From Flavimaribacter sp039888615 (GTDB lineage Bacteria > Pseudomonadota > Alphaproteobacteria > Rhizobiales > Rhizobiaceae), in assembly GCA_039888615.1 (NCBI GenBank), contig JBDQQS010000016.1: a stretch of 64,000 bases of DNA, one strand, 5' to 3'. Made by a program: the position numbers and the translations under genes. This document shows, piece by piece, positions 16,625 through 25,134 of this stretch. The notes under the pieces were generated by a model, which worked only from the letters and a program-made list of their open reading frames with translations, did no database searches and had not been told where the DNA came from. Positions within the stretch are counted from its first letter, which is position 1; each line of letters opens with the position of its first letter.

Positions 16625-17863
16625 TTATTCGGCCGCTCTGGCAGTGGCGGATCGCTCGATCCAGGACCGGATGCGCGTCGGCGAAGACAGATTGTCCCAC
16701 TGGCGTTCCGGCCAGTTGAAGTTCTCGGTGAATTCGTCGCACAAAGCCTTGTTCTGGCTCATCGCGCCCAGAAGCATCTGCATTTCTTCAGACGGCGGCG
16801 GCATCATGAGATTGCTCCAGCGGGCGGCTCCGAGGCAGCGGTCGTTGCGCGCCATGTCGACATGTTCGACGAAACGTCGGTCGAGTGAAGGCGCCTTCAT
16901 GATTTCCTCGCCCATCACGAACGCCGCATAGGAGGCAATATTGGCGCCCTGGCCGGTGACGGGATCCACCGTCACATGGACATCGCCGAGCGCAACGGCG
17001 AACTTGCCATTGTCGAACTCGACCGAGGTCTTGCGCACTGTCGGAACCAGGCCGCCCTGCAGCAGGTCATTCGGTTGACACAAATCGAACCGGGTCGTGT
17101 CGATACGATCGTAGACGGCCGGGTGATACTGTTCGAGACCCTCGAGCACTATCTGGCGGAAGGCGGCGGGTCCGTCGTCATATTTCGTTGTGACCGTCTG
17201 CTCGAGCGGCCCACCCGGAACGTTCTCCATCAGGAGAGCTGTTCCGATCCCATCGAAAGTTATCGTCGGAATGACGATCAGTTCGCCGGCGCCGGGGCTT
17301 AACGACAGGGTCACGTTCATGGGGTCGGTATGCCTGACGCCGGAATAGAGTCCGACGCTCAGCCGCCGTTGCGGCTGCTGGAACGGGCTTTCATCCGGAT
17401 TGTGGCTGAAGATCGCCCCGAGAGGGCCTTTTCCGGTCGACACGACAAGCAGATCGAAGCGGTCCACGAGGGCGGCGATATCATCTTCCTCAATACGGCC
17501 ATATTCGATGACGCCGCCCCGGTCGGTGAAATCCTCCATCAGCGCCGGAAGATAAATCCGGTAATCCACGGCGCGGGAGGGTTTGGAGAAATGGCCTGAA
17601 AAATTGAGCGGCGAGCCCGGAATATTCAGCCAGTGGTCGTGATAGTAGTAATGCTGATTCTGATCGGGCCAATGATTGATCCCGAGCGCCTCCTCGCGCG
17701 CTAGCGTTGTGTGGTGATGCGCGACAGTGTTGAGAAGCCGTCCCTTTGCAAGTTCCTTCGGCGTGCGGTCGGTGATGATCGTTGCGTCGACGCCTCTTTG
17801 CTGTAGGTATAGTGCAAGGTGCAGGCCGGCGATCCCTGCGCCGACGATCCCTATCTTGTGCAT
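16625..17863 (-). CDS. StyA-like FAD-dependent monooxygenase (styrene/indole epoxidase type)
   Basis: A 412-residue group E flavoprotein monooxygenase. The N-terminal FAD motif GIVGAGIAGLHL is followed by the StyA hallmarks GRLLNTVAHHH, SRAVDYRIYLPALM, LLVVSTGKGPLG and GDVHVTVDPVTGQGANIASYAA; the C-terminal FTENFNWPERQWDNLSSP also matches StyA. The enzyme inserts one oxygen into a vinyl arene or indole double bond using reduced FAD from its reductase partner. GGGAGGA lies 6 bp before the ATG. It heads the unit monooxygenase–EthD–reductase–aldehyde dehydrogenase. Whether the natural substrate is styrene, indole or something else cannot be read from the sequence. Confidence 0.9.
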   Translation of the reverse strand: MHKIGIVGAGIAGLHLALYLQQRGVDATIITDRTPKELAKGRLLNTVAHHHTTLAREEALGINHWPDQNQHYYYHDHWLNIPGSPLNFSGHFSKPSRAVDYRIYLPALMEDFTDRGGVIEYGRIEEDDIAALVDRFDLLVVSTGKGPLGAIFSHNPDESPFQQPQRRLSVGLYSGVRHTDPMNVTLSLSPGAGELIVIPTITFDGIGTALLMENVPGGPLEQTVTTKYDDGPAAFRQIVLEGLEQYHPAVYDRIDTTRFDLCQPNDLLQGGLVPTVRKTSVEFDNGKFAVALGDVHVTVDPVTGQGANIASYAAFVMGEEIMKAPSLDRRFVEHVDMARNDRCLGAARWSNLMMPPPSEEMQMLLGAMSQNKALCDEFTENFNWPERQWDNLSSPTRIRSWIERSATARAAE

Positions 17864-17938
17864 TGTTTTCCTCCCTCTGACAGGAAAGATTTATTGCAGT
17901 TTCAGCCAATCAGAAATAGCATGAAAAAGATAAATCAT

Positions 17939-17953
17939 ATTCCATTTAGGAAT
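17939..17953. promoter_or_regulatory. Palindromic LysR-type operator
   Basis: ATTCC-ATTTA-GGAAT is a perfect interrupted palindrome containing the LysR T-N11-A pattern. It lies in the 94-bp spacer between the divergent monooxygenase and regulator genes and overlaps the AGGA ribosome site of the regulator, so it could serve autoregulation as well as control of the catabolic operon. Confidence 0.5.
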
Positions 17954-17957
17954 AAAT

Positions 17958-18881
17958 ATGGATAGGCTTGACTGCATTGAAACCTTCATCAACGTGCTCG
18001 AAAGCGGCAGTTTTTCGGCCGCCGCCAAGCGCATGGGCACCACGCAGTCGACCGTCAGCAAGCGTATCGCAATGCTGGAGAACACATTCGGCACATCTCT
18101 CTTCCTTCGCACGACACGGCGCTTGACGCCGACAGAGGACGCCCATCGCGTATACGAACACGCTCGCGACATCGTGGACGCCTATCAACTCACTCGCGCC
18201 GCGGCGAGCAATGCGTCTCCGATTCCCGCCGGAACACTGACGTTTAGCGCGCCGTCCTCCATGGGGCGGCATCTATTGATGCCCATCGTGCGCGACTTTC
18301 AAAAAAGATATCCGGCGATCATTCTGGATATCCGCCTGACGGAGCGCCACGTGAATCTCGTCGAGGAAGGCATCGAGATGGCGTTGCGCATCGGCGAACT
18401 GGAGGACAGTTCGCTGCGCGCCCGCAGCCTTGGCCGCATACGCCGATATGCCGTGGCCAGTCCCGACTATCTCCGGTTTCAGCCGGAGATAACCGAGCCC
18501 TCTGACCTGTCATCGCATGCCTGTCTCGGATATTCGCGTTTCGGCGCGCCGACGACATGGATATTCGAGGGCGAGAGCGGCCGCCATGTGGTCAATGTGG
18601 AATGCGCGATGAAGCTTGACGACGCCGATACGCTGCAGTCGGCCATTCTGCTCGCAATGGGCGTCGGTGTATTGCCGGGATGGCTGGTCCAGCCGCGCGT
18701 CGAGCGCGGAGAACTGGAAATCGTGCTGCCCGACTACACGGCGCCGAGCCTGCCCTTCAACGCCATTTATCCGGATCCAGGGCGGTTGTCGTTGCGGGCC
18801 CGGACTTTCCTCGACTTTGTGGCGGCGCATCGCGCCATACTGATATCGGCTGATGGCGGTTACGGCTCAGGTGAGCCATAG
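17958..18881 (+). CDS. LysR family transcriptional regulator
   Basis: A 307-residue LysR regulator. The N-terminal winged helix-turn-helix (IETFINVLESGSFSAAAKRMGTTQSTVSKRIAMLE) is complete, followed by the effector-binding domain (about residues 90-295). It resembles the CrgA/PecT-like subgroup that recognises simple effectors. It is transcribed away from the styA-like operon with a shared 94-bp spacer, the standard arrangement for a LysR protein controlling its neighbour, so it probably responds to the substrate or product of the monooxygenase. Its 3' end overlaps uppP by 15 bp. Confidence 0.9.
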   Translation: MDRLDCIETFINVLESGSFSAAAKRMGTTQSTVSKRIAMLENTFGTSLFLRTTRRLTPTEDAHRVYEHARDIVDAYQLTRAAASNASPIPAGTLTFSAPSSMGRHLLMPIVRDFQKRYPAIILDIRLTERHVNLVEEGIEMALRIGELEDSSLRARSLGRIRRYAVASPDYLRFQPEITEPSDLSSHACLGYSRFGAPTTWIFEGESGRHVVNVECAMKLDDADTLQSAILLAMGVGVLPGWLVQPRVERGELEIVLPDYTAPSLPFNAIYPDPGRLSLRARTFLDFVAAHRAILISADGGYGSGEP

Positions 18882-19667
18882 ACCGACAAGTCCGGCCGTG
18901 CCGACGATGATGCGCCACCAGGCAAACACCATGAAGCCGTGCCTGGAAACGAAGTCGAGCAGGCCGCGCACAACAAACACGCCAGAGATGAACGCCATGA
19001 TGAATCCGACGGTGATCGTCGTGACGTCATCTAAGCTCAATAGCGCGTAATTCTTGTAGAGATCATAGGCGAAGGCGCCGGCCATGGTCGGCATGGCCAG
19101 AAAGAACGAGAACTCCGCCGCCGAGCGCTTGTCGGTCCCCATGAGCAGCGCGCCGGCGATCGTCGAGCCTGATCGCGACGTTCCCGGAATCATCGCCAGG
19201 CACTGGAAAAGGCCGATCTTGAAGGCGAGCGACGGCGGATAGTCCATCACGTCGGTGTAGATCGGTTCGCGCTTCAGGCGGTCGACCGCCATCAGCACGA
19301 AGCCGCCGAGTATGAGCACGATGCAGATCAGCAGCGGCGTTTCGAACAGCACCGTCTTGATAAAGCCGTGCGCCATCACGCCGATCACCGCCGCAGGCAG
19401 GAAGGCGAGCAGGATCGAAAAGACGAAGCGCCGCGCCTTGGCGCTTGACGGAAGCTGCATGGCGAGCGTCGTCAGCCGCGTGAAGTAGACCGACAATATG
19501 GCGAGCACGGCGCCGAGCTGGATCAGCACCTCGAAGGTCCGTCCGGTCGAGTGGAAGCCGAGAAAATGTCCTGCAAGCAGGAGATGCGCTGTGGACGAGA
19601 CCGGAATGAATTCGGTGAGACCTTCCAGGAGGCCCAGAAGCGCGCCGATCAGTGTCTGTTCATCCAT
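18867..19667 (-). CDS. uppP: Undecaprenyl-diphosphatase
   Basis: UppP (BacA) dephosphorylates undecaprenyl pyrophosphate at the inner membrane, recycling the lipid carrier for peptidoglycan and polysaccharide synthesis. The 266-residue protein has the two conserved blocks LLEGLTEFIPVSSTAHLLL (with the catalytic Glu and Ser) and MIPGTSRSGSTIAGALLMG, and about eight membrane segments. Its 3' end overlaps the convergent LysR gene by 15 bp. Confidence 0.96.
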   Translation of the reverse strand: MDEQTLIGALLGLLEGLTEFIPVSSTAHLLLAGHFLGFHSTGRTFEVLIQLGAVLAILSVYFTRLTTLAMQLPSSAKARRFVFSILLAFLPAAVIGVMAHGFIKTVLFETPLLICIVLILGGFVLMAVDRLKREPIYTDVMDYPPSLAFKIGLFQCLAMIPGTSRSGSTIAGALLMGTDKRSAAEFSFFLAMPTMAGAFAYDLYKNYALLSLDDVTTITVGFIMAFISGVFVVRGLLDFVSRHGFMVFAWWRIIVGTAGLVGLWLT

Positions 19668-19865
19668 GCGGAAGCCTGTCGCCTATCCAGGTGAAACGGT
19701 CGGAACAACAAGCTCCGTTTGCGGGCGTCACGCGAATCCTGTAACCAGACCCCTGGCTGGAAGAAGCATCGCTTGTAACGCCGGTTTCGAGTCCCTATAG
19801 CTTTTTTTCGCCGGATTGCGCCAGTTAAAATCCGGAGAATGTTTCAGTTTCACAAGATACGCTGA

Positions 19866-20558
19866 ATGCCAACGCTCTATCATCATCCAGTCTCCGCCGC
19901 CTCACGCTTTATCCGGCTGGTTTTCCGCGAATACGCGATCGAGGCGGAGCTTCTCGAAGAGCGGCCGTGGGAGCAGCGCCGCGATTTCCTGGCGCTCAAT
20001 CCGGCGGCCACACTACCCGTCTATGTCGATGAATCCATGCACGCGATCTGCGGCGCAGGTGTGATCGCCGAATATGTCGATGAAACCCGTGGCGCACTCA
20101 AGCGCGACCGGCGGCTTCTGGGAGACAATGTCCTCGAGCGCGCCGAAGAGCGCCGCCTGATGGACTGGTTCCTTCTGAAGATGGACAATGACGTCACCCG
20201 GCATCTGGCGCGAGAGCGGATCCTGAAGACCATCATGTCGAAGGAGCATGGGGGCGGCGCGCCCGATTCAAAGGCGCTGCGCATGGCGCGCAACAACATC
20301 AAGCAGCATTTGCGATATCTCGACTGGCTTGCCGGATCGCGCAACTGGCTTGCCGGCGACAAGATGAGCTATGCGGATCTCGCCGCCGCCGGCGCGGTCT
20401 CGGTGCTCGACTATATTGGCGAGATCAAATGGGACGACGCGCCGCAGGCGCGTCAGTGGTATCAGCGCATCAAGTCCCGCCCGTCATTCAGGCCCCTGCT
20501 CGCCGACAGAATCCGCAACCTGCCCCCGGTCTCGCACTACGCCGATCTGGATTTCTGA
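19866..20558 (+). CDS. fzlA: FzlA-like glutathione S-transferase family protein
   Basis: A 230-residue GST-fold protein with N-terminal thioredoxin-like (LYHHPVSAASRFIRLV) and C-terminal helical domains. The sequence, including the C-terminal PPVSHYADLDF, matches FzlA, the alphaproteobacterial FtsZ-binding factor that shapes Z-ring filaments and is needed for constriction in Caulobacter. The catalytic residues for glutathione are not evident. It sits 2 bp ahead of queG. The FzlA name is recognition of sequence and context rather than a search result. Confidence 0.8.
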   Translation: MPTLYHHPVSAASRFIRLVFREYAIEAELLEERPWEQRRDFLALNPAATLPVYVDESMHAICGAGVIAEYVDETRGALKRDRRLLGDNVLERAEERRLMDWFLLKMDNDVTRHLARERILKTIMSKEHGGGAPDSKALRMARNNIKQHLRYLDWLAGSRNWLAGDKMSYADLAAAGAVSVLDYIGEIKWDDAPQARQWYQRIKSRPSFRPLLADRIRNLPPVSHYADLDF

Positions 20559-20560
20559 CC

Positions 20561-21721
20561 ATGGGCGAGACGGCGCGAAAATTGATGCGGCCGGACGAGC
20601 GCAAGGCCTTCCTCGTCGATCTGGCCCGGTCGGAGGGATTCGACGTTGCGCGGGTGGTGCGGCCGGACGCGATTTCGGATCGCCCCAAGAACGCGCTCCA
20701 GGCATTTGTCGCGAAGGGGTATCACGCCACGATGGATTGGATGGAAGAGACCGCCGAGCGCCGCGGACACCCGCGCAGCCTGTGGCCGAACGTGCGCTCC
20801 ATTCTGATCCTCGGCATGAATTACGGCCCGGACTCCGATCCGCTGGACGTCCTCGAGCGCCGCAGCAATGCGTCGATCTCGGTCTATGCCCGCCACCGCG
20901 ACTATCACGACGTCATCAAGGGACGGCTGAAGACCATCGCGGGCCGGTTTGCGGCGCGCACAGGCGCCGAAGTCAAGGTTTTCGTCGATACGGCTCCGGT
21001 CATGGAAAAGCCGCTGGCTGAAACGGCCGGCGTTGGTTGGCAGGGCAAGCACACCAACCTGGTCAGCCGCGATTTCGGCTCCTGGCTGTTCCTCGGCTCA
21101 ATCTTCACCGCCGTCGATCTGCCGCCAGACGATCCGGCCTCGGATTCCTGCGGCTCGTGCCGCGCCTGTCTGGATATCTGTCCGACCAACGCCTTTCCGG
21201 CGCCCTACCAGCTCGACGCGCGACGCTGCATTTCGTACCTCACCATCGAGCACAAAGGGCCGATCCCGCTCGAATTCCGCGAGGCGATGGGCAACCGCAT
21301 CTACGGATGCGACGATTGCCTGGCCGTCTGTCCGTGGAACAAGTTCGCCAACACGGCGCGCGAGGCGAAATTGCAGGCCAGGGAAGACCTCAATGCGCCC
21401 CGGCTCGCCGATCTGGCCGTCCTCGACGATCCGGCGTTTCGCAAGCTGTTTTCTGGCTCGCCGATCAAGCGCATCGGCCGGGATCGTTTTGTGCGCAATG
21501 TCCTGATCGCCTGCGGAAACTCCGGCGATCCGGATCTCGTTCCTCCCTGCGAGACGCTGCTCGACGACGCGTCGCCGGAGGTGCGCGGCGCAGCCGTCTG
21601 GGCGCTGTCCAGACTCGTATCGTCTGACAGGATGCAGCGGCTTGCCGACAGGGTGGAAACGGATACATCCGTTATTGCAGAGTGGCGACACGCAACCGGG
21701 CGCCTGTCCCCGCTGCACTGA
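20561..21721 (+). CDS. queG: Epoxyqueuosine reductase
   Basis: QueG reduces epoxyqueuosine to queuosine in tRNA, using cobalamin and two [4Fe-4S] clusters. The 386-residue protein has the two ferredoxin-type cysteine motifs CGSCRACLDICPTNAF and CDDCLAVCPWNKF, the segment AVKVF...GWQGKHTNL typical of the family, and a C-terminal HEAT-like region. The ATG at 20561 directly follows the fzlA stop and gives the family N-terminus. The downstream gene begins at or just after the stop codon, suggesting a fzlA-queG-SDR operon. Confidence 0.94.
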   Translation: MGETARKLMRPDERKAFLVDLARSEGFDVARVVRPDAISDRPKNALQAFVAKGYHATMDWMEETAERRGHPRSLWPNVRSILILGMNYGPDSDPLDVLERRSNASISVYARHRDYHDVIKGRLKTIAGRFAARTGAEVKVFVDTAPVMEKPLAETAGVGWQGKHTNLVSRDFGSWLFLGSIFTAVDLPPDDPASDSCGSCRACLDICPTNAFPAPYQLDARRCISYLTIEHKGPIPLEFREAMGNRIYGCDDCLAVCPWNKFANTAREAKLQAREDLNAPRLADLAVLDDPAFRKLFSGSPIKRIGRDRFVRNVLIACGNSGDPDLVPPCETLLDDASPEVRGAAVWALSRLVSSDRMQRLADRVETDTSVIAEWRHATGRLSPLH

Positions 21722-21732
21722 TGGAACAAGGC

Positions 21733-22602
21733 ATGGATCTCTTCATTCTCGGCGCCGGGTTTTCCGGCCAGGAAATTGCGAGGCGCATGGGCGGCGCAGC
21801 CCGGATTACCGGAACCAGCCGCGCGGTGGACAGTTTCGACGCTCTGCGGGCAGCCGGGATTGATCCCGTTCTCTTTGACGGGGAAACCCTGTCGGGAACG
21901 CTACTGGAGGCGCTCGCCCGGACGACGCATCTCGTCCAATCGGTGCGCCCGAACGAACGCGGCGATCCGCTGCTGCGACTGACCGGCGGAAACTTGACGC
22001 GCTTCATGCCGAAGCTGCAATGGGTCGGTTATCTCTCCACGGTCGGCGTCTATGGCGATCACGACGGGGCCTGGGTGATGGAAGAGGCGCCGGGAAAACC
22101 GGTCAACGAACGCTCGCAATGGCGTGTTGAGGCCGAACAGGGCTGGCTGGAGTTTTCAAAGCGCTCCGGTCTGCCCGTCGCGATTGCGCGGCTGGGCGGT
22201 ATCTATGGTCCCGGCCGCAATACGTTGGTCAAGATCGATCGGGGCGAGGCCCGCCGGCTTGTAAAACCCGGCCAGGTCTTCAACCGCATCCATGTCGCCG
22301 ATGTGGCGGGCGCGGTGGACCATCTTTCAAGAACGCATTCAAGCGGTCTCTGGAATGTCGTCGACAACGAACCGTGCCCGCCGCAGGACGTGGTGACATT
22401 TGCCTGCAAACTGATGGGCGTCGAGCCGCCTCCCGAAATCGCGTTTGAAGACGCCGACCTCACCCCGATGGCGCGCTCCTTCTATGGCGACAACAAACGC
22501 GTCTCCAATGCAAAACTCAAGGAAAGCGGCTACAGCTTCCGTTATCCGGATTACCGCGTCGCATTGAAAGCCATGTTGTCGGACGGAAGCTGGCGGGGCT
22601 AA
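21733..22602 (+). CDS. NAD-dependent epimerase/SDR family protein
   Basis: A 289-residue extended-SDR protein. MDLFILGAGFSGQEIARRM carries the Gly-rich nucleotide site in the GxGxxG form, and the active-site region reads YLSTVGVYGDHDG with the conserved Tyr. It resembles the YeeZ-like group found next to queG and fzlA in rhizobia, of unknown substrate. The start at 21733 has GGAACAAGG upstream; an alternative ATG at 21721 overlaps the queG stop (TGATG) and would add four residues. Confidence 0.85.
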   Translation: MDLFILGAGFSGQEIARRMGGAARITGTSRAVDSFDALRAAGIDPVLFDGETLSGTLLEALARTTHLVQSVRPNERGDPLLRLTGGNLTRFMPKLQWVGYLSTVGVYGDHDGAWVMEEAPGKPVNERSQWRVEAEQGWLEFSKRSGLPVAIARLGGIYGPGRNTLVKIDRGEARRLVKPGQVFNRIHVADVAGAVDHLSRTHSSGLWNVVDNEPCPPQDVVTFACKLMGVEPPPEIAFEDADLTPMARSFYGDNKRVSNAKLKESGYSFRYPDYRVALKAMLSDGSWRG

Positions 22603-22917
22603 GCGATCACGCCTCCCTTCGCGCGGTGGGCTTGGCGCCTACTGGATTTAGGATCAGGTCCGCGATGATGAAACAAGGCGGGTCATATCGCCAAATATCT
22701 CACGCGCAATCTGCTGCAATTCTATAGGTTTGACGACTTTGCAGCCTTCCCTCATTACCTTGTCCCGGCCCCCGAGCCGGGATCTATGCGGCCTGTCGGG
22801 TCGTAGAACATAGCAGGAACTTTTAGACTGCATTTTTCCACGATTCGTGCTATAAAACGCTCTGCCGGCCGGAGAGGTTTCGGCGTCTCTGATGTGCATC
22901 GGGTGTCAAAAACGCGG
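22603..22917. other. Gene-free convergent spacer, first part
   Basis: No convincing gene was found here. The stretch holds a palindromic sequence (listed separately) and short open frames on the minus strand that lack ribosome sites or recognisable domains. It lies downstream of both flanking genes, so it is unlikely to hold their promoters. Confidence 0.5.
22763..22782. repeat. Palindromic extragenic element (REP-like)
   Basis: TCCCGGC-N6-GCCGGGA forms a perfect 7-bp stem. The form, a GC-rich palindrome within an extragenic spacer between converging genes, resembles extragenic palindromes scattered in rhizobial genomes. No T run follows, so it is not a classical terminator. Confidence 0.4.
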
Positions 22918-23056
22918 ATTCCCGAAACAAAGCCAACCATGAAAAATATGGATTCCCGAAACAAACCCAGATTCGCCAACCTTGAATTTTCAGATTCCCG
23001 AAACGAAGCCAGATTTCAAAACACCCTTGAAATCGCAAAATCCCGAAACAAAGCCA
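22918..23056. repeat. Four imperfect 18-bp direct repeats
   Basis: The unit ATTCCCGAAACAAAGCCA occurs at 22918-22935, 22952-22969 (one change), 22994-23011 (one change) and 23039-23056 (one change, first T to A). Start-to-start spacing grows from 34 to 42 to 45 bp. The spacers are unrelated and AT-rich. The copies are too short and too irregularly spaced for CRISPR. The function is unknown. Confidence 0.85.
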
Positions 23057-23116
23057 GGAACTATAATAAGCTAATGAAAACAATCGTGTAGGAAATAGTA
23101 CAGGCCGAATGATCAG

Positions 23117-23686
23117 CTATTCCGGCGCGCCGCCCAAATGTGCGAGCAGTTCCGTCACGTTGCTGACCTTGAACTTTTTCAAAAGCCGCGACCGGTAGAA
23201 CTCGACGGTTCTTGGAGAAATATCGATCTGGCGCGCGATCTCCTTGCTGGTCCGCCCGTTGCTCAATTGCGTGATGATCTGGCGTTCACGCACCGACAGC
23301 GACACATAGGGACGGTGGACGGAAATATCGGCGTAGCTCAGTATCGTCCGCCGCAGCGGGTCGTCCGGCGTCGGGCTGTGCGCCCGGACCCGGCACCAGA
23401 ACAGGCTGCCGTCCTTGCGCGGCATGATCCGTTCGTCGCTGTATGGCTTGCCCTCGCGCAGCGTTCGCAAACCGATATCGCGCATCTGCTCGAATTCCTC
23501 GTTCGAGGCGTAGAGCAAGCGGAAGGACTGGCCGATGAGTTCGCGCTTATCGTAGCCAAAAATAGTGGCGAACGTGGTGTTGCAGGCGCGGATCACGCGG
23601 TCTTCGGTCAGCACAATGCCGACAGGCGCCAGTTCAAAGGCCATATCGCTGAGGGTCTGAAAGCTGTCGGGTGCGTCCGAATTCAT
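23117..23686 (-). CDS. PAS domain LuxR-type transcriptional regulator
   Basis: A 189-residue one-component regulator. An N-terminal PAS domain (about residues 10-120; VIRACNTTFATIFGYDKRELIG and RKDGSLFWCRVRA) is joined to a C-terminal LuxR/FixJ helix-turn-helix (LSVRERQIITQLSNGRTSKEIARQIDISPRTVEFYRSRLLKKF). There is no receiver or kinase domain, so the PAS domain itself must sense the signal. It is divergent from the M20 peptidase gene with an 85-bp spacer and so is the likely regulator of the catabolic region to its right. Confidence 0.87.
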   Translation of the reverse strand: MNSDAPDSFQTLSDMAFELAPVGIVLTEDRVIRACNTTFATIFGYDKRELIGQSFRLLYASNEEFEQMRDIGLRTLREGKPYSDERIMPRKDGSLFWCRVRAHSPTPDDPLRRTILSYADISVHRPYVSLSVRERQIITQLSNGRTSKEIARQIDISPRTVEFYRSRLLKKFKVSNVTELLAHLGGAPE

Positions 23687-23771
23687 CACGTTTCGTAGTA
23701 TCACGGTATTGCGGCCTTCCGCCCTTGGCGAAAATATCCCCTTCTTTATATCGACAAACGGGGAAAAGCAC

Positions 23772-25064
23772 ATGGGAGTGGCGCAATCCGTCCGCGGTTC
23801 GTATCTCGATCTGATCGACGCGCGTCGCGACGAGCTCATTGCCCTCACGCAGGACCTGATCCGGATTCCGACCCTCAATCCGCCGGGGGAAGCCTATCTT
23901 GAAATCTGCGAATACCTCGCCGAAAGGCTGAAGAAGCGCGGTTTCGAAACGCAGTTACTGCGCGCCGAAGGCACGCCGGGCGACAGTGACCGCTATCCGC
24001 GCTGGAACGTGATCGCCCGCCGCGAGGGCGGCGTTCCAGGCAAGTGCGTGCATTTCAACTCCCACACGGATGTCGTTGAAACCGGAAAGGACTGGACGAA
24101 GGATCCTTTCGGCGGCGAACTCGAAGACGGAAAAATCTACGGACGCGGCGCCTGTGACATGAAGGGCGGGCTCGCCGCCTCGATCATAGCCGCGGAAGCC
24201 TTCATCGACGCGCGCCCGGATTTCGCCGGCGCGATCGAGATTTCCGGAACGGCGGACGAGGAAACCGGCGGCTATGGCGGTGTCGCCTGGCTTGCCGAGC
24301 AGGGATATTTCGATCCGTCGCGCGTTCAGCACGTCATCATTCCCGAACCGCTCAACAAGGACCGTATCTGTCTTGGCCATCGCGGCGTGTGGTGGGCGGA
24401 GATCGAAACAAAGGGCCACATCGCCCACGGATCGATGCCGTTTCTCGGAGACTGCGCCGTGCGTCACATGGGCGCCGTGCTTCAGGAGTTTGAAACCACG
24501 CTATATCCTGCGCTCGCCAACAAGCACACCGCCATGCCGGTCGTGCCCGAAGGCGCGCGCCAGTCGACGATGAACATCAATTCCTTCCATGGCGGCCAGG
24601 CCGAACCGGAAGCCGATTTCACAGGATTTCCGTCCGCCTGTGTGCCGGATTCCTGTCGCATGATTGTCGACCGGCGCTATCTGATCGAGGAAGACGCTGA
24701 AGAAGTGCGTCAGGAGATCGTCGATATTCTCGACAAGCTTGCGAGCGAACGCGACCGCTTTTCCTACGAATTGCGGGAATTGTGGCAGGTAAGCCCGACC
24801 ATGACCGACGAGGACGCCCCGGTCGTGCGCTCTGTCTCCAAGTCAATCGAGCAGGTGCTGGCGCGCAAGCCGGAATACGTCGTCTCGCCCGGCACCTACG
24901 ACCAGAAGCATATTGACCGCATCGGACGCTTGAAGGACTGTATCGCCTACGGGCCCGGCATTCTCGATCTCGCCCACCAGCCCGATGAATGGGTCGGTGT
25001 CGACGACATGATTGATTCGGCCAAGGTAATGGCGCTGTCTCTGGAAGATCTTCTCGGCGCTTGA
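23772..25064 (+). CDS. M20 family metallopeptidase / deacylase (ArgE/DapE-like)
   Basis: A 430-residue di-zinc hydrolase. Metal ligands are visible in FNSHTDVVE, GRGACDMKGG and TADEETGGYGG (the Glu-Glu pair that includes the catalytic base). The M20 group hydrolyses N-acyl amino acids, N-succinyl compounds or dipeptides. GGGGAA lies before the ATG at 23772. It is the first gene of the region followed 70 bp later by a peptide-type ABC importer, suggesting that the imported compound is an amide cleaved by this enzyme; the actual substrate is unknown. Confidence 0.88.
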   Translation: MGVAQSVRGSYLDLIDARRDELIALTQDLIRIPTLNPPGEAYLEICEYLAERLKKRGFETQLLRAEGTPGDSDRYPRWNVIARREGGVPGKCVHFNSHTDVVETGKDWTKDPFGGELEDGKIYGRGACDMKGGLAASIIAAEAFIDARPDFAGAIEISGTADEETGGYGGVAWLAEQGYFDPSRVQHVIIPEPLNKDRICLGHRGVWWAEIETKGHIAHGSMPFLGDCAVRHMGAVLQEFETTLYPALANKHTAMPVVPEGARQSTMNINSFHGGQAEPEADFTGFPSACVPDSCRMIVDRRYLIEEDAEEVRQEIVDILDKLASERDRFSYELRELWQVSPTMTDEDAPVVRSVSKSIEQVLARKPEYVVSPGTYDQKHIDRIGRLKDCIAYGPGILDLAHQPDEWVGVDDMIDSAKVMALSLEDLLGA

Positions 25065-25134
25065 AGTCGCAGGGCGGGCGCAGTAACAATCTTCAATAAG
25101 CGAAAAATAACAGGGAACTACAGGAGAACCGATT

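Noticed and set aside
14379..17863. Complete styrene degradation cluster (styABCD)
   Set aside because: No styrene oxide isomerase gene is present and the gene order differs; only a styA/styB-type oxygenase with an aldehyde dehydrogenase is supported.
19750..19800. tRNA gene
   Set aside because: GGTTTCGAGTCCC resembles a T-arm, but no acceptor stem, D-arm or anticodon arm can be formed with the preceding 60 bases.
22918..23056. CRISPR array
   Set aside because: Only four copies of an 18-bp unit, spacers of 16 to 27 bp that are unequal, no palindrome in the repeat and no cas genes nearby.
22850..23083. Small repetitive protein encoded across the 18-bp repeats
   Set aside because: Its apparent internal repeats (WLCFG-like) simply reflect the DNA repeats; there is no ribosome site and the copies are not multiples of three apart throughout.
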